Source of the DNA: an uncultured Anaerolineae bacterium
GTDB taxonomy: Bacteria; Chloroflexota; Anaerolineae; Aggregatilineales; Phototrophicaceae
DNA: 64,000 nt
Direction of reading: 5' to 3'
Assembly: GCA_938022205.1 (NCBI GenBank)
Contig: CALIEB010000003.1
Span: 101,026 to 165,025 of the forward strand
Part shown: positions 35,739 to 44,144 of the stretch, one piece after another
How positions within the stretch are numbered: position 1 is the stretch's first letter
How the letters are laid out: the number at the start of each line of letters is the position of its first letter
Program-made: the position numbers and the translations under genes
Notes under the pieces: generated by a model
What the model was told of the DNA's origin: nothing
What the model saw: the letters and a program-made list of their open reading frames with translations, nothing else
Databases searched by the model: none

Positions 35739-36679
35739 CAACACAGCGCGTGGTCGTGCTGGTGGGCGGTGTAGGCGGTGCAAAGCTCGCGCTGGGGCTG
35801 CAGGGGCTGCTGCCTGCCGAAAACTTGACCGTCATTGTCAACACAGGCGATGATTTTTGGCACTATGGGCTGCGGGTTTGCCCTGACATCGACACTGTGC
35901 TTTACACGCTTTCTGGGCGCGTCAACCAAGCGTGGGGGTGGGGCATTGCCGATGACACAACTATCACGCTTGACGCGCTGCGTGCCTATGGCGAAGACAC
36001 GTGGTTTCGGCTCGGCGACCGTGACATCGCCACGCATTTGCTGCGCACCGACCGTTTGCGCGCGGGCAACACGTTGACCGCTATCACGGCGCACTTGGCG
36101 AAGCAAATGGGGGTGGCAGTGCGTGTGCTGCCGATGAGCGACACCTTCGTCGAGACGAAGGTGCTAACCGCAACGCATGGCGAGCTGTCATTTCAGGAGT
36201 ATTTTGTGCGCCACCGCTGGCAACCGCCTGTCGTGAGCTTGCGCTATGAAGGTGCAGAGCATGCGCAGCCAAGCGCAGCTGTGCTAGAGGCGTTGGCGGC
36301 GGCGGACGTGGTGCTGATTGCGCCGTCCAACCCTTGGCTGTCGCTTGCGCCGATGCTGGCAATCCCCACACTGCGCGAAGCGTTGCAGGCTTGCGCCGCG
36401 CCCAAAGTGGCGATAACGCCGATTGTCGCCGGACAAGCCATTAAGGGACCCGCTGCCAAGCTCATGCAGGAGTTGGGTTGGACACCCTCGCCTCAGTCGG
36501 TGGCAGCATACTATGGTGCGCTGCTAAACGGCTTTGTCTATGACCAGCGCGACAGTATGCCAAATCTTGATGGTGTGAGAACAATAGGTTTTGATACAAT
36601 AATGATAACATATAAAGATAAACTGCGCCTTGCTGCCGACGTTTTGGCGTGGGTGCAAAGCTGGGAGGTGAGCAAATGA
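35729..36679 (+). CDS. cofD: 2-phospho-L-lactate (or phosphoenolpyruvyl) transferase CofD/FbiA
   Basis: 316 residues from ATG 35729, overlapping the preceding stop by ten bases. Diagnostic motifs are VLVGGVGGAKLALGL, TVIVNTGDDFWHYGLRVCPD, IADDTTITL and IAPSNPWLSLAPMLA. The enzyme moves the phospholactyl or phosphoenolpyruvyl group from its guanosine diphosphate carrier to the deazaflavin FO. cofC begins in its stop codon. FO synthase (CofG/CofH) genes are not in the window. Confidence 0.93.
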   Translation: MAITTQRVVVLVGGVGGAKLALGLQGLLPAENLTVIVNTGDDFWHYGLRVCPDIDTVLYTLSGRVNQAWGWGIADDTTITLDALRAYGEDTWFRLGDRDIATHLLRTDRLRAGNTLTAITAHLAKQMGVAVRVLPMSDTFVETKVLTATHGELSFQEYFVRHRWQPPVVSLRYEGAEHAQPSAAVLEALAAADVVLIAPSNPWLSLAPMLAIPTLREALQACAAPKVAITPIVAGQAIKGPAAKLMQELGWTPSPQSVAAYYGALLNGFVYDQRDSMPNLDGVRTIGFDTIMITYKDKLRLAADVLAWVQSWEVSK

Positions 36680-37332
36680 GCGTTTGGGCAATTATTCCCG
36701 TTAAACCGCTAAACCGTGCCAAAAGTCGCCTTGCCGAAGTGCTTTCTGCCGAACAACGCCACCTTTTTGCGTTAGCGATGTACCAGCAAGTGCTGCGTGT
36801 AGCGGTCTCTGTGCCGCAACTTGCGGGCATTGTCGTGATTAGCCGCGACACGAAAGCCTTGGCAATCGCGCGTGAGCATAACGTGCGCACAATCCAAGAA
36901 ACAAGCTCTTCGGAACTTAATCCTGCGCTCAACCGTGCCACCGAAATGGCGCGCTTTTTGCGTGCGGGGGCTGTGCTTATCTTACCAGCTGACCTACCTT
37001 TTATTACCAAAGAAGACGTAGAAAAAATGCTTGAGATGGGGCGTAAAGAGCCTTGTGTGGTGATTGCTACAGACTATGACAAGGATGGCACCAACGCTAT
37101 GCTCGTGCGTCCGCCTTCCTTGTTTCCCTACAGCTATGGCGACGGCAGCTTTTCGCGGCACGTGGAAGCGGCACGGGCGGCGGGTGCAACCGTCAAAATC
37201 TACCAGTCAGAGACGATTGCGCTGGATATTGACGTGCCAGAAGATTTGCACGCTTATAATCAAATCTTGCTCAGCGGTCGCTTCCAGTCGCCTAATCTTA
37301 CGCCGTTCTTGCCTGACATTATTCCTGATTGA
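36676..37332 (+). CDS. cofC: 2-phospholactate/phosphoenolpyruvate guanylyltransferase CofC/FbiD
   Basis: 218 residues from ATG 36676, in an ATGA overlap with cofD and preceded by GGGAGGTG. The N-terminus WAIIPVKPLNRAKSRLAEVL matches CofC, with the lysine/arginine nucleotide-binding loop. VLILPADLPFITKEDVE and DKDGTNAMLVRPP give the catalytic aspartates. It makes the guanosine diphosphate-activated three-carbon unit used by CofD. Confidence 0.92.
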   Translation: MSVWAIIPVKPLNRAKSRLAEVLSAEQRHLFALAMYQQVLRVAVSVPQLAGIVVISRDTKALAIAREHNVRTIQETSSSELNPALNRATEMARFLRAGAVLILPADLPFITKEDVEKMLEMGRKEPCVVIATDYDKDGTNAMLVRPPSLFPYSYGDGSFSRHVEAARAAGATVKIYQSETIALDIDVPEDLHAYNQILLSGRFQSPNLTPFLPDIIPD

Positions 37333-37339
37333 GGGCCTT

Positions 37340-38350
37340 GTGGCAGAGCGCATCGCCCTCTATTTACAAGATGACTTGACTGTAAGCAACGCGATTGACC
37401 TTGTGCGACATGCTGAAGCACGTGGATTCTTTGGGGTCTGGCAAGCCGAAGCGCGCTTTGCGCGTGACCCCATCGTGATGTTAACCGCCTATGCGCGGTC
37501 GACCATGCGCATACAGCTGGGTGTCGGCGCGATAAACCACTGGACAAAGCACCCGCTAGCCATTGCGAGCGAACTGCTCACGTTAGAAGACCTTGCGCCG
37601 CATCGTCTTGTCTGTGCCTTAGGCGCGTGGTCAGACGCGCTGGCGGCACGCGCGGGCATTGAACGCCACAAGCCGTTGCTGGCAATGCGTGAGACGCTCC
37701 TTGTCTTGCGACGGCTGCTCAACATGGAGCGCGTGACATTCGCAGGGCAGATTTACAGCGTTAACGACGTACAGTTTGACCTTGCGCAAGGTCGACGCGA
37801 GGCGCGCCGTGTGCCGCTTTACTTAGCAGCGAGTAGCCCGCAGTGGTTGGCGTTGGCGGGTGAAATTGCCGACGGCGTGCTGCTCAACTATTTGGTAACG
37901 CCCGCGTATACCCAAGCCGCCATCGCGCAGTTAGAGGTCGGCGCGCAGGTAGCGGGACGCAGCGTAAGCAACTTAGAACGCGCCCAGCTTGTTGCCTGTG
38001 CTGTGGAAAAAGACCGTGCCCAAGCCTTGCAGATTGGCAGGCGGTTCGTGGCGGCTTTTTTGATGCACCAACCGCACGCCATGCGCGCTAACGGCGTGCG
38101 CCAAGACCTGCTTGACGAGGTGGATTATATCATGCGCACGACACCTCCAGAAGAGCAGCTAGAAAGCGTCATGCGGCACGTGACCGACGACGTGGTACAG
38201 CTGGTTTGTGCTTGCGGCACACCTGAAGAAGTACGTGCTAAGGCGTATGCCTATTTAGAAGCGGGCGCAACGCAGCTGCTGCTGTATCCGCTAGGTGGGG
38301 ATTTGTTCCTGTTGGTGGACACTTTTGGGCTAGGGTATCGCCGAACATGA
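37340..38350 (+). CDS. LLM-class oxidoreductase, probably F420-dependent
   Basis: 336 residues from GTG 37340 with GAGGG before it; the open frame extends upstream inside cofC but is a shadow there. It has the luciferase-like monooxygenase TIM barrel: DLVRHAEARGFFGVWQAE, IQLGVGAINHWTKHPLAIA, LALGEIADG-like strand ends and VPLYLAASSP. This resembles the methylene-tetrahydromethanopterin reductase branch that uses F420. The substrate cannot be read. It is the last enzyme gene of the F420 module and overlaps the next gene as ATGA. Confidence 0.82.
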   Translation: MAERIALYLQDDLTVSNAIDLVRHAEARGFFGVWQAEARFARDPIVMLTAYARSTMRIQLGVGAINHWTKHPLAIASELLTLEDLAPHRLVCALGAWSDALAARAGIERHKPLLAMRETLLVLRRLLNMERVTFAGQIYSVNDVQFDLAQGRREARRVPLYLAASSPQWLALAGEIADGVLLNYLVTPAYTQAAIAQLEVGAQVAGRSVSNLERAQLVACAVEKDRAQALQIGRRFVAAFLMHQPHAMRANGVRQDLLDEVDYIMRTTPPEEQLESVMRHVTDDVVQLVCACGTPEEVRAKAYAYLEAGATQLLLYPLGGDLFLLVDTFGLGYRRT

Positions 38351-40818
38351 GTGTGCCGCGTTGGGTTTGGCTGCTCGCGTTGGGTGGGATGCTGCTGTTG
38401 TTGGCTGCCCATGCGCTTGCCGCACACGCAGCAGGCGACGGCGCGTGGGTTCTGCCGCTTGATGATGCCTACATTCACCAGCAGTATGCCTGCCAGCTTG
38501 CTGATGGCGCATGGTATCAGTACAACACAGGCGACCTACCCACCAGCGGCGCAACTAGCTTTATCTACCCGTACCTGCTGGCAATTGGTTGCGGCTTGGG
38601 CTGGCGTGAGCTGTCTTTGGCGTGGTGGGCGGTGCTGATTGGCGCGCTAGGGCTTTGGCTGTCTAGCGTCGCGGTCTATGCGTTAGCACGTGTGTTTGTT
38701 GCACAGCGCGGCGCAGTGTTTGCTATGCTCTTGTTTCTTTTCGCCAGCCCGTTGGCTTGGCACGCTATGAGCGGCATGGAAACGTTGCTCATGGTGACCA
38801 GCACGCTTTGGGTCGTGTTAGGATTTGCCCTACAAAAGTGGCGCGTGTTGCTTGTGAGCTTGGTCGTGCTAGGCGTGACGCGACCTGAAGGCGCGCCGAT
38901 GGTGTTGGTTGTGTTGACGGCAGTACTTCTCGAGCGCGAACGCTGGCAGCTCCGCCGTCGATGGAAGTGGTGGCTGCTGCCGTTAGGCGTGTTGACCGTA
39001 CAGCCGCTTGTCAATGTGCTGTTTACGGGGTCTTGGGTGGCGACAGGCAACCAATCTAAATCCATTTTGGCGACTTTGCCGCCTGATTGGGGCAGCATCG
39101 CCAGCCGTGTGCTGATAAATTGGGCGCAAATGTGGCGCGAGTTCTTGCTCGGCAACAGCGCGATAGGCGTACTGTACACGCCGCCTTTGCTCGGCGTTGT
39201 GGCACTGTTTGGCTTAGCTATTGCGCTGCGTCAGCGTGACACGCGCCTTTTGGCGGTGGTAATGCTGCTTTGGCTGCTTGGAGTTTCGCTGGCAATTGCG
39301 ACGCTAGACAACGCCTTTTGGCATTTTAAACGCTATCAAGTGCCGCTGCTTGCTTTGCTGTACCCACTGGCTGCGTGGGGCACGTGGGCATTGCGGCGGT
39401 GGCGTGCGTTGGTGTGGGGCGGTGTGCTGGTCGCATTCGTTAGTCTGCCGATGCTCACCACCACTTTTTTGAGCTATTACGCGCAGAACGTGGGCTATGT
39501 TGTGGCGCAGCCGCTGGCGATGGCGCGTTGGTTGCGCGCGAACACGCCGCCGACGGCATTGGTTGCTGTGCATGATGTTGGCATGATGCGCTACATGGGA
39601 CAGCGCGCCACGCTCGACATGGTCGGGTTGACTAGTCGAGGGCTGGCAAGCTACTGGCGCAACAGTGTGGGCAGCGTTGTCGAAGCGTTACGACGCGCTC
39701 GACCGGACTATATCGCCTCTTATGGGCGCGGGCATGGCTACGGCTTGGCGTACCTCGAGGCGACGCGCTTGTATGCGCAGCCGCTGGCTGTGTTTGACGT
39801 AGGCGCGCTGCCGCCGACAAACGTCGCGCTGGCTGCTTCCGTGCAGGCGATTTATCAACCGGATTGGGAGGCGATAGGTGACGCTGTGCTACCTGTACAA
39901 ACTAGCAGCCTGCACTATCTGGGTTGGCTTTCGGCAGACCCGCGCCGTGCGTTCGCCTTAGCCGCAGAGGTGAACGTCGCCGATATTGCCTCTGAAGCAG
40001 CGGCAGACTACAGCTGGCAAAGCACCTACGCGGGCGGCTTTATCAGCGAAGCCTACGACTTCGAAACAGTGGGATGCGCGCAAAACTGCCGCGTGCTGGA
40101 TGGTGGGCGACGCTTAAACGGGCGAGAACGTTTTGATGTCGCGCTTGACCCGCAAAAAGACGCGCTGCTCATCACGCGGGTGCATCCTCAGCATGATGGC
40201 ACGCTTGACGTTGCGATAAACGGCGTGGTCGTGGCGACGCGCACGCTGCCAGCGCAAGCGGGCATGTGGCTCGAATTGGCGACGTGGCTGCCGCGTGAGC
40301 AGCTGCGCACGCACAACGTGATTACTCTGACACCCAACGTAGGCGACGGGTACTATATGCCGTACTATCATTGGGTGTATCAAGGTGACATGCCATCACT
40401 TGCGCCTACACCCGCAAAACCGCTTGTAGTGTACGGCCAGAACGCTGTGTTGTTGCGCTCGTGGCAAGCGCAGCAAGTGGGCGCGAGGTTGGACGTGACG
40501 CTCAACTGGCAAGTGCGCCGCGAACTTGTGGGTGACTATCGCTTGTTTGTTCACCTGTATGAGAACAAAGACGCACCGCCATTAGCGCAATGTGATGGCT
40601 GTGCTTTGGGTGGCGGTCTAACTTTAGGCAATTGGTTGCTAGGCGATTTCTCCGATACAATAAGTCTAGCGATTGGCGAGCTGCCTAGTGGAAGCTACAC
40701 GTTGGCGTTAGGGTTTTATCAACCGCAAACAGGCGAACGCTTAGTGCCACAAGTGGGTGCAGGTCAAGACGGGCGCGTGTGGCTAGGGATGATGGAGGTG
40801 CAAGCATATGACAGATGA
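38347..40818 (+). CDS. Multi-span membrane protein resembling GT-C glycosyltransferases
   Basis: 823 residues. About nine to eleven membrane spans fill residues 1-380. After the first span comes LDDAYIHQQYA, with paired acidic residues where polyprenyl-phosphate sugar transferases of the GT-C class have their catalytic Asp. The remaining 400 residues are extracytoplasmic and beta-rich, with DVAINGVVVATRTLPAQ and VTLNWQVRRELVGDYRLFVHL sandwich strands. It probably transfers sugars from lipid carriers to surface molecules; substrate unknown. Its coupling to the F420 oxidoreductase gene is unexpected. The tail overlaps xdhC. Confidence 0.65.
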   Translation: MSVPRWVWLLALGGMLLLLAAHALAAHAAGDGAWVLPLDDAYIHQQYACQLADGAWYQYNTGDLPTSGATSFIYPYLLAIGCGLGWRELSLAWWAVLIGALGLWLSSVAVYALARVFVAQRGAVFAMLLFLFASPLAWHAMSGMETLLMVTSTLWVVLGFALQKWRVLLVSLVVLGVTRPEGAPMVLVVLTAVLLERERWQLRRRWKWWLLPLGVLTVQPLVNVLFTGSWVATGNQSKSILATLPPDWGSIASRVLINWAQMWREFLLGNSAIGVLYTPPLLGVVALFGLAIALRQRDTRLLAVVMLLWLLGVSLAIATLDNAFWHFKRYQVPLLALLYPLAAWGTWALRRWRALVWGGVLVAFVSLPMLTTTFLSYYAQNVGYVVAQPLAMARWLRANTPPTALVAVHDVGMMRYMGQRATLDMVGLTSRGLASYWRNSVGSVVEALRRARPDYIASYGRGHGYGLAYLEATRLYAQPLAVFDVGALPPTNVALAASVQAIYQPDWEAIGDAVLPVQTSSLHYLGWLSADPRRAFALAAEVNVADIASEAAADYSWQSTYAGGFISEAYDFETVGCAQNCRVLDGGRRLNGRERFDVALDPQKDALLITRVHPQHDGTLDVAINGVVVATRTLPAQAGMWLELATWLPREQLRTHNVITLTPNVGDGYYMPYYHWVYQGDMPSLAPTPAKPLVVYGQNAVLLRSWQAQQVGARLDVTLNWQVRRELVGDYRLFVHLYENKDAPPLAQCDGCALGGGLTLGNWLLGDFSDTISLAIGELPSGSYTLALGFYQPQTGERLVPQVGAGQDGRVWLGMMEVQAYDR

Positions 40819-41632
40819 CCATCGGGAGGTTTACGAGGCAATTTTACGCGCCCACAGCGAAGGCATTGCGGCGGCTTTGGCGACCGTGATTGAAACGCAG
40901 GGGTCGATACCACGCCACGCGGGCAGTAAGATGCTGGTGTATGCCAATGGCGACATTGTCGGCACGGTGGGCGGCGGCGCAATGGAGTCGCGGGTCATCC
41001 AAGTGGCACGCCAATGTTTAGCTGACGGGGTGGCGCGCCTAGAGAGCTATACCCTGAACGACTTAGAGGCGGGTGATGCCGGAATTTGCGGCGGTACGGC
41101 GCGCATCTTTGTTGAGGTTATCAGCATCGCTCCGCATCTGCTCGTCATTGGCGGCGGACATGTGGGCAAGGCTCTGGCTGAGTTGGGCAAGTGGATGGGC
41201 TTTCGCGTGACGCTGAGCGACGACCGCGAGGCGTACGCCAACCCTGAGTATGTCAAAGGGCTAGATGGCTACGCGGTTTGTCCAGCGGCAGACGTTGTCA
41301 AGGCGGTGTCCATCGACGCACATACTTACGTGGCGGCGGTGACACGCGGGCTGCCGGTCGATTTGGAGCTGCTGCCCGCGCTCTTGCAGACGGGTGCGCC
41401 CTACATCGGGCTGATTGGCAGTCGCCGCCGATGGGCTTTGACGGTGAAGGAACTGCTAGCGCGTGACCCTGAGCTAAAGGACGCGCTGCGGCGTGTGCGT
41501 GCGCCGATTGGCTTGGAGATTGGCGCGGAATCGCCGCGTGAGATTGCCTTGAGCATTTTAGCGGAAATCACGATGATAAGGCGCGGGGGAACAGGATTAC
41601 CAATGCAGTGGACGGAAATGTTGTCTGATTAG
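40808..41632 (+). CDS. xdhC: XdhC/CoxI-family molybdenum hydroxylase maturation factor
   Basis: 274 residues. The N-terminal CoxI part reads ALATVIETQGSIPRHAGSKM and GTVGGGAMESRVI; the C-terminal Rossmann part reads LLVIGGGHVGKALAELG and IGLIGSRRRW. XdhC proteins bind the molybdenum cofactor, promote its sulfuration and hand it to xanthine dehydrogenase. The cysteine in ICGGTARIF may serve cofactor handling. The gene overlaps the preceding membrane protein gene by 11 bases and leads into the hydroxylase genes at 42279 and 45906. Confidence 0.9.
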   Translation: MTDDHREVYEAILRAHSEGIAAALATVIETQGSIPRHAGSKMLVYANGDIVGTVGGGAMESRVIQVARQCLADGVARLESYTLNDLEAGDAGICGGTARIFVEVISIAPHLLVIGGGHVGKALAELGKWMGFRVTLSDDREAYANPEYVKGLDGYAVCPAADVVKAVSIDAHTYVAAVTRGLPVDLELLPALLQTGAPYIGLIGSRRRWALTVKELLARDPELKDALRRVRAPIGLEIGAESPREIALSILAEITMIRRGGTGLPMQWTEMLSD

Positions 41633-41643
41633 GGTATTTTGTT

Positions 41644-42270
41644 ATGGTCAAAATATTGTTTATTAGTGATACCGTGATGCCACAGCTGGAAAATTCGGCG
41701 AACCTACGTAGGCGTTACCATGACGTTGAACTTATTGTCAGCTGTGGTGATATGCCCACTGCGTACTTAGAGTTTATTTCGTCGGTGCTAAACGTGCCGC
41801 TTTTCTACGTGCGCGGCAACCATGATGAGATGTATGACCAAGACCCGCCTGGTGGCATTAACTTGCACAACCACTACGTGGAATATCACGGGCTTTCGTT
41901 CGTTGGTTTAGAGGGCTCGATTCGCTATAATCGCGGTAAAATACAGTATACGCAGAACGAGATGCGTCGCATGGTGCTAGGTCTTGCCCCGCGTTTGCGC
42001 TATAATCGATGGCGACAGGGTTATGGGGTGGATGTGTTCGTTACGCACTCACCTGCGCAAGGCATTCACGACGCGGAAGACCAGCCTCATCAGGGCTTTG
42101 CGTCGTTTTTACAGTTTATGCGCTGGTATCGTCCGCGCTACATGGTGCATGGGCATGTCCACACGTGGGACAGGCGCAAAGTGGTGGAAACGCAGTATTA
42201 CGACACACGGGTATTAAATATCAACCCCTTTATGCTCTTAGACATTGAGCCGATAGCTGAGAAAAGGTAG
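41644..42270 (+). CDS. Calcineurin-like metallophosphoesterase
   Basis: 208 residues, a minimal metallophosphoesterase. The metal motifs are ISDTV (where most families have SDxH), VSCGDMPTAYLE, YVRGNHDE, VTHSP and VHGHVHTW. The first histidine ligand is replaced by Val10, as in a subset of cytoplasmic members. It could hydrolyse a phosphodiester or phosphomonoester; the substrate is unknown. It lies between xdhC and the hydroxylase FAD/FeS gene with short gaps, so it is cotranscribed. Confidence 0.85.
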   Translation: MVKILFISDTVMPQLENSANLRRRYHDVELIVSCGDMPTAYLEFISSVLNVPLFYVRGNHDEMYDQDPPGGINLHNHYVEYHGLSFVGLEGSIRYNRGKIQYTQNEMRRMVLGLAPRLRYNRWRQGYGVDVFVTHSPAQGIHDAEDQPHQGFASFLQFMRWYRPRYMVHGHVHTWDRRKVVETQYYDTRVLNINPFMLLDIEPIAEKR

Positions 42271-42278
42271 TCATTGGC

Positions 42279-43709
42279 ATGGTATGGGAAACGTATTACA
42301 CGGTGGCAAGCGTCACGGAAGCGTTGGAGCTGCTACATCACTATCAAGCTGCGGCGCGTGTCATAGCAGGCGGCACAGACCTGCTACTAGAGTTGGAACG
42401 TGGCAAGCACCCGCAGGTGCGTGCGCTGATTGACATCACACGCCTGCCGCATTTGGACGATATCACGCTGCACGGCAGCATGCTGCGGCTTGGCGCGCTT
42501 GTCAGCCACAACCATGTCGTGGACAGCGCGTTGGCGCGCACTCGTGCGCTGCCATTAGCACAAGCCTGCTGGGAAGTTGGTGCGCCGCAAATTCGCAATC
42601 GCGCGACTGTTGCCGGCAATCTTATCACTGGTAGCCCCGCCAATGACACCATCACGCCCCTGATAGCACTAGGGGCTGAGGTGACGCTGGCATCTGTTGA
42701 CGGAGAGCGCACCGTTGCTCTGAAGGACTTCTACAGCGGGCTGCGTCAAACTGTCATGCGTCCCGACGAGCTGCTGGTCAGCATTAGCTTTCCCGCGTTG
42801 GGGCAACAGGAGCGCGGCATCTTCCTCAAGCTCGGGTTGCGGCAGGCGCAAGCTATTTCGGTGGTCAACGTGGCGGTGGTGCTAGCGTTTGATGGTGACG
42901 TGGTAACACATGCTCGCATCGCGCTTGGTAGTGTCGCGCCTACGATTATCCGCGCGCAGGTTGCCGAGCAGGCTCTTGTTGGGCGCACGCTCACGCCCGA
43001 AACCATTCGTGAGGCGGCGCGCCTTGCGGGTGCTGCGCCCGCGCCGATTGACGATGTGCGCAGCACTGCCGCTTACCGTACGGAAATGGTCAAGGTGCTG
43101 GTGGCGCGTGCGCTGCGTGCGTTGGCGGAGGGCAGTGAGGCGACGAACTTCCCCGAGCGTCCTGCGATGTTGTGGGGCAAACACGCCGCACGCGCGAAAC
43201 CGCTGCCACAATCCTACCAAGTTGACCGCGCTAACCCCGTGATTACGGCGACGATTAACGGTAAAACTGTGACGACCACAACGGGATGCCACAAGAGTTT
43301 GCTGCATTGGCTGCGCGAGGACGTGGGCTTGAACGGCAGCAAAGAGGGCTGTGGTGAAGGGGAATGCGGCGCATGCACCGTCTTTTTAGACGGTGCGGCG
43401 GTTATGTCGTGTCTTGTGCCTGCGCCGCGCGCGCATGGCAGCGAGATTGTGACGATAGAGGGACTGAAGCAAGGCGACGCGCTGCATCCGCTCCAGCAAG
43501 CGTTTGTCGACGCAGGTGCGGTGCAGTGCGGTTACTGCACGCCGGGTTTTGTCATGTCTGGTGTCAAACTATTGGAAGAACACCCGCAGCCAACGCCCGC
43601 ACAAATTGCCCAAAGTATCAGCGGGAATTTGTGCCGTTGCACGGGTTACTATAAGATTATTGAAGCCTTTACATCTGTTCATTATGCTAATCAGGAGTTC
43701 TCACAATGA
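42279..43709 (+). CDS. Xanthine dehydrogenase-type FAD and 2Fe-2S subunit fusion
   Basis: 476 residues. Residues 1-290 are the FAD domain (VIAGGTDLLLELERGKHP, RNRATVAGNLITGSPANDTI). From about 324 the 2Fe-2S domain follows: TINGKTVTTTTG, first cluster Cys358-x4-Cys363-x2-Cys366 (GCGEGECGACTVFL), second cluster QCGYCTPGF and NLCRCTGYY. In most xanthine dehydrogenases the order is FeS then FAD; here it is reversed. The protein passes electrons from the molybdenum subunit to FAD and then NAD or another acceptor. The molybdenum subunit gene lies 2.2 kb downstream, after two inserted genes. Confidence 0.9.
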   Translation: MVWETYYTVASVTEALELLHHYQAAARVIAGGTDLLLELERGKHPQVRALIDITRLPHLDDITLHGSMLRLGALVSHNHVVDSALARTRALPLAQACWEVGAPQIRNRATVAGNLITGSPANDTITPLIALGAEVTLASVDGERTVALKDFYSGLRQTVMRPDELLVSISFPALGQQERGIFLKLGLRQAQAISVVNVAVVLAFDGDVVTHARIALGSVAPTIIRAQVAEQALVGRTLTPETIREAARLAGAAPAPIDDVRSTAAYRTEMVKVLVARALRALAEGSEATNFPERPAMLWGKHAARAKPLPQSYQVDRANPVITATINGKTVTTTTGCHKSLLHWLREDVGLNGSKEGCGEGECGACTVFLDGAAVMSCLVPAPRAHGSEIVTIEGLKQGDALHPLQQAFVDAGAVQCGYCTPGFVMSGVKLLEEHPQPTPAQIAQSISGNLCRCTGYYKIIEAFTSVHYANQEFSQ

Positions 43710-44098
43710 GCGAGTTTTCTGGCAAGTACGGTCCTAAGAAGAAAACGCCGATGAAAATTTTCTACCCGGTTATCGGCTTGTTGGTGGCGGCTATCTCGGC
43801 AGCGGTCGCCTATTTTGGTTCTGAGCCGGCTTTGGCGTTCATTCAGCAAAATATCCCACAGTTTCAAGGAGACTATGACACGCTGCGCTTGATTGTGGCG
43901 GTCGCCATCTTCTTTGTGTTGGTCATGGTTTTTGGTATGGCGTTCGCCATGACGCAGCCCAAGATGCCTAAAGGGGTGAGCGAAAAAGACCTTGACCGCG
44001 AAAAGCAGCTGAAAGCCAAAGAAGAGGCGGAAGCCAAGCGGCGCAAGAAAGAAATGGTGCAAAAGATGCGCCAACGCAATCGCCAAGCCAATCGTTAG
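43706..44098 (+). CDS. Small two-span membrane protein with charged tail
   Basis: 130 residues, overlapping the dehydrogenase gene as ATGA. Two membrane spans (KIFYPVIGLLVAAISAAVAY and LIVAVAIFFVLVMVFGMAFA) are followed by a strongly basic and acidic helical tail (KDLDREKQLKAKEEAEAKRR). No family is recognised. It could anchor a complex at the membrane, but nothing in the sequence shows which one. Confidence 0.65.
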   Translation: MSEFSGKYGPKKKTPMKIFYPVIGLLVAAISAAVAYFGSEPALAFIQQNIPQFQGDYDTLRLIVAVAIFFVLVMVFGMAFAMTQPKMPKGVSEKDLDREKQLKAKEEAEAKRRKKEMVQKMRQRNRQANR

Positions 44099-44144
44099 CA
44101 GGAGGAACACGCGGGCAGCACGATGAGGTTGCCCGCGCTACGCT

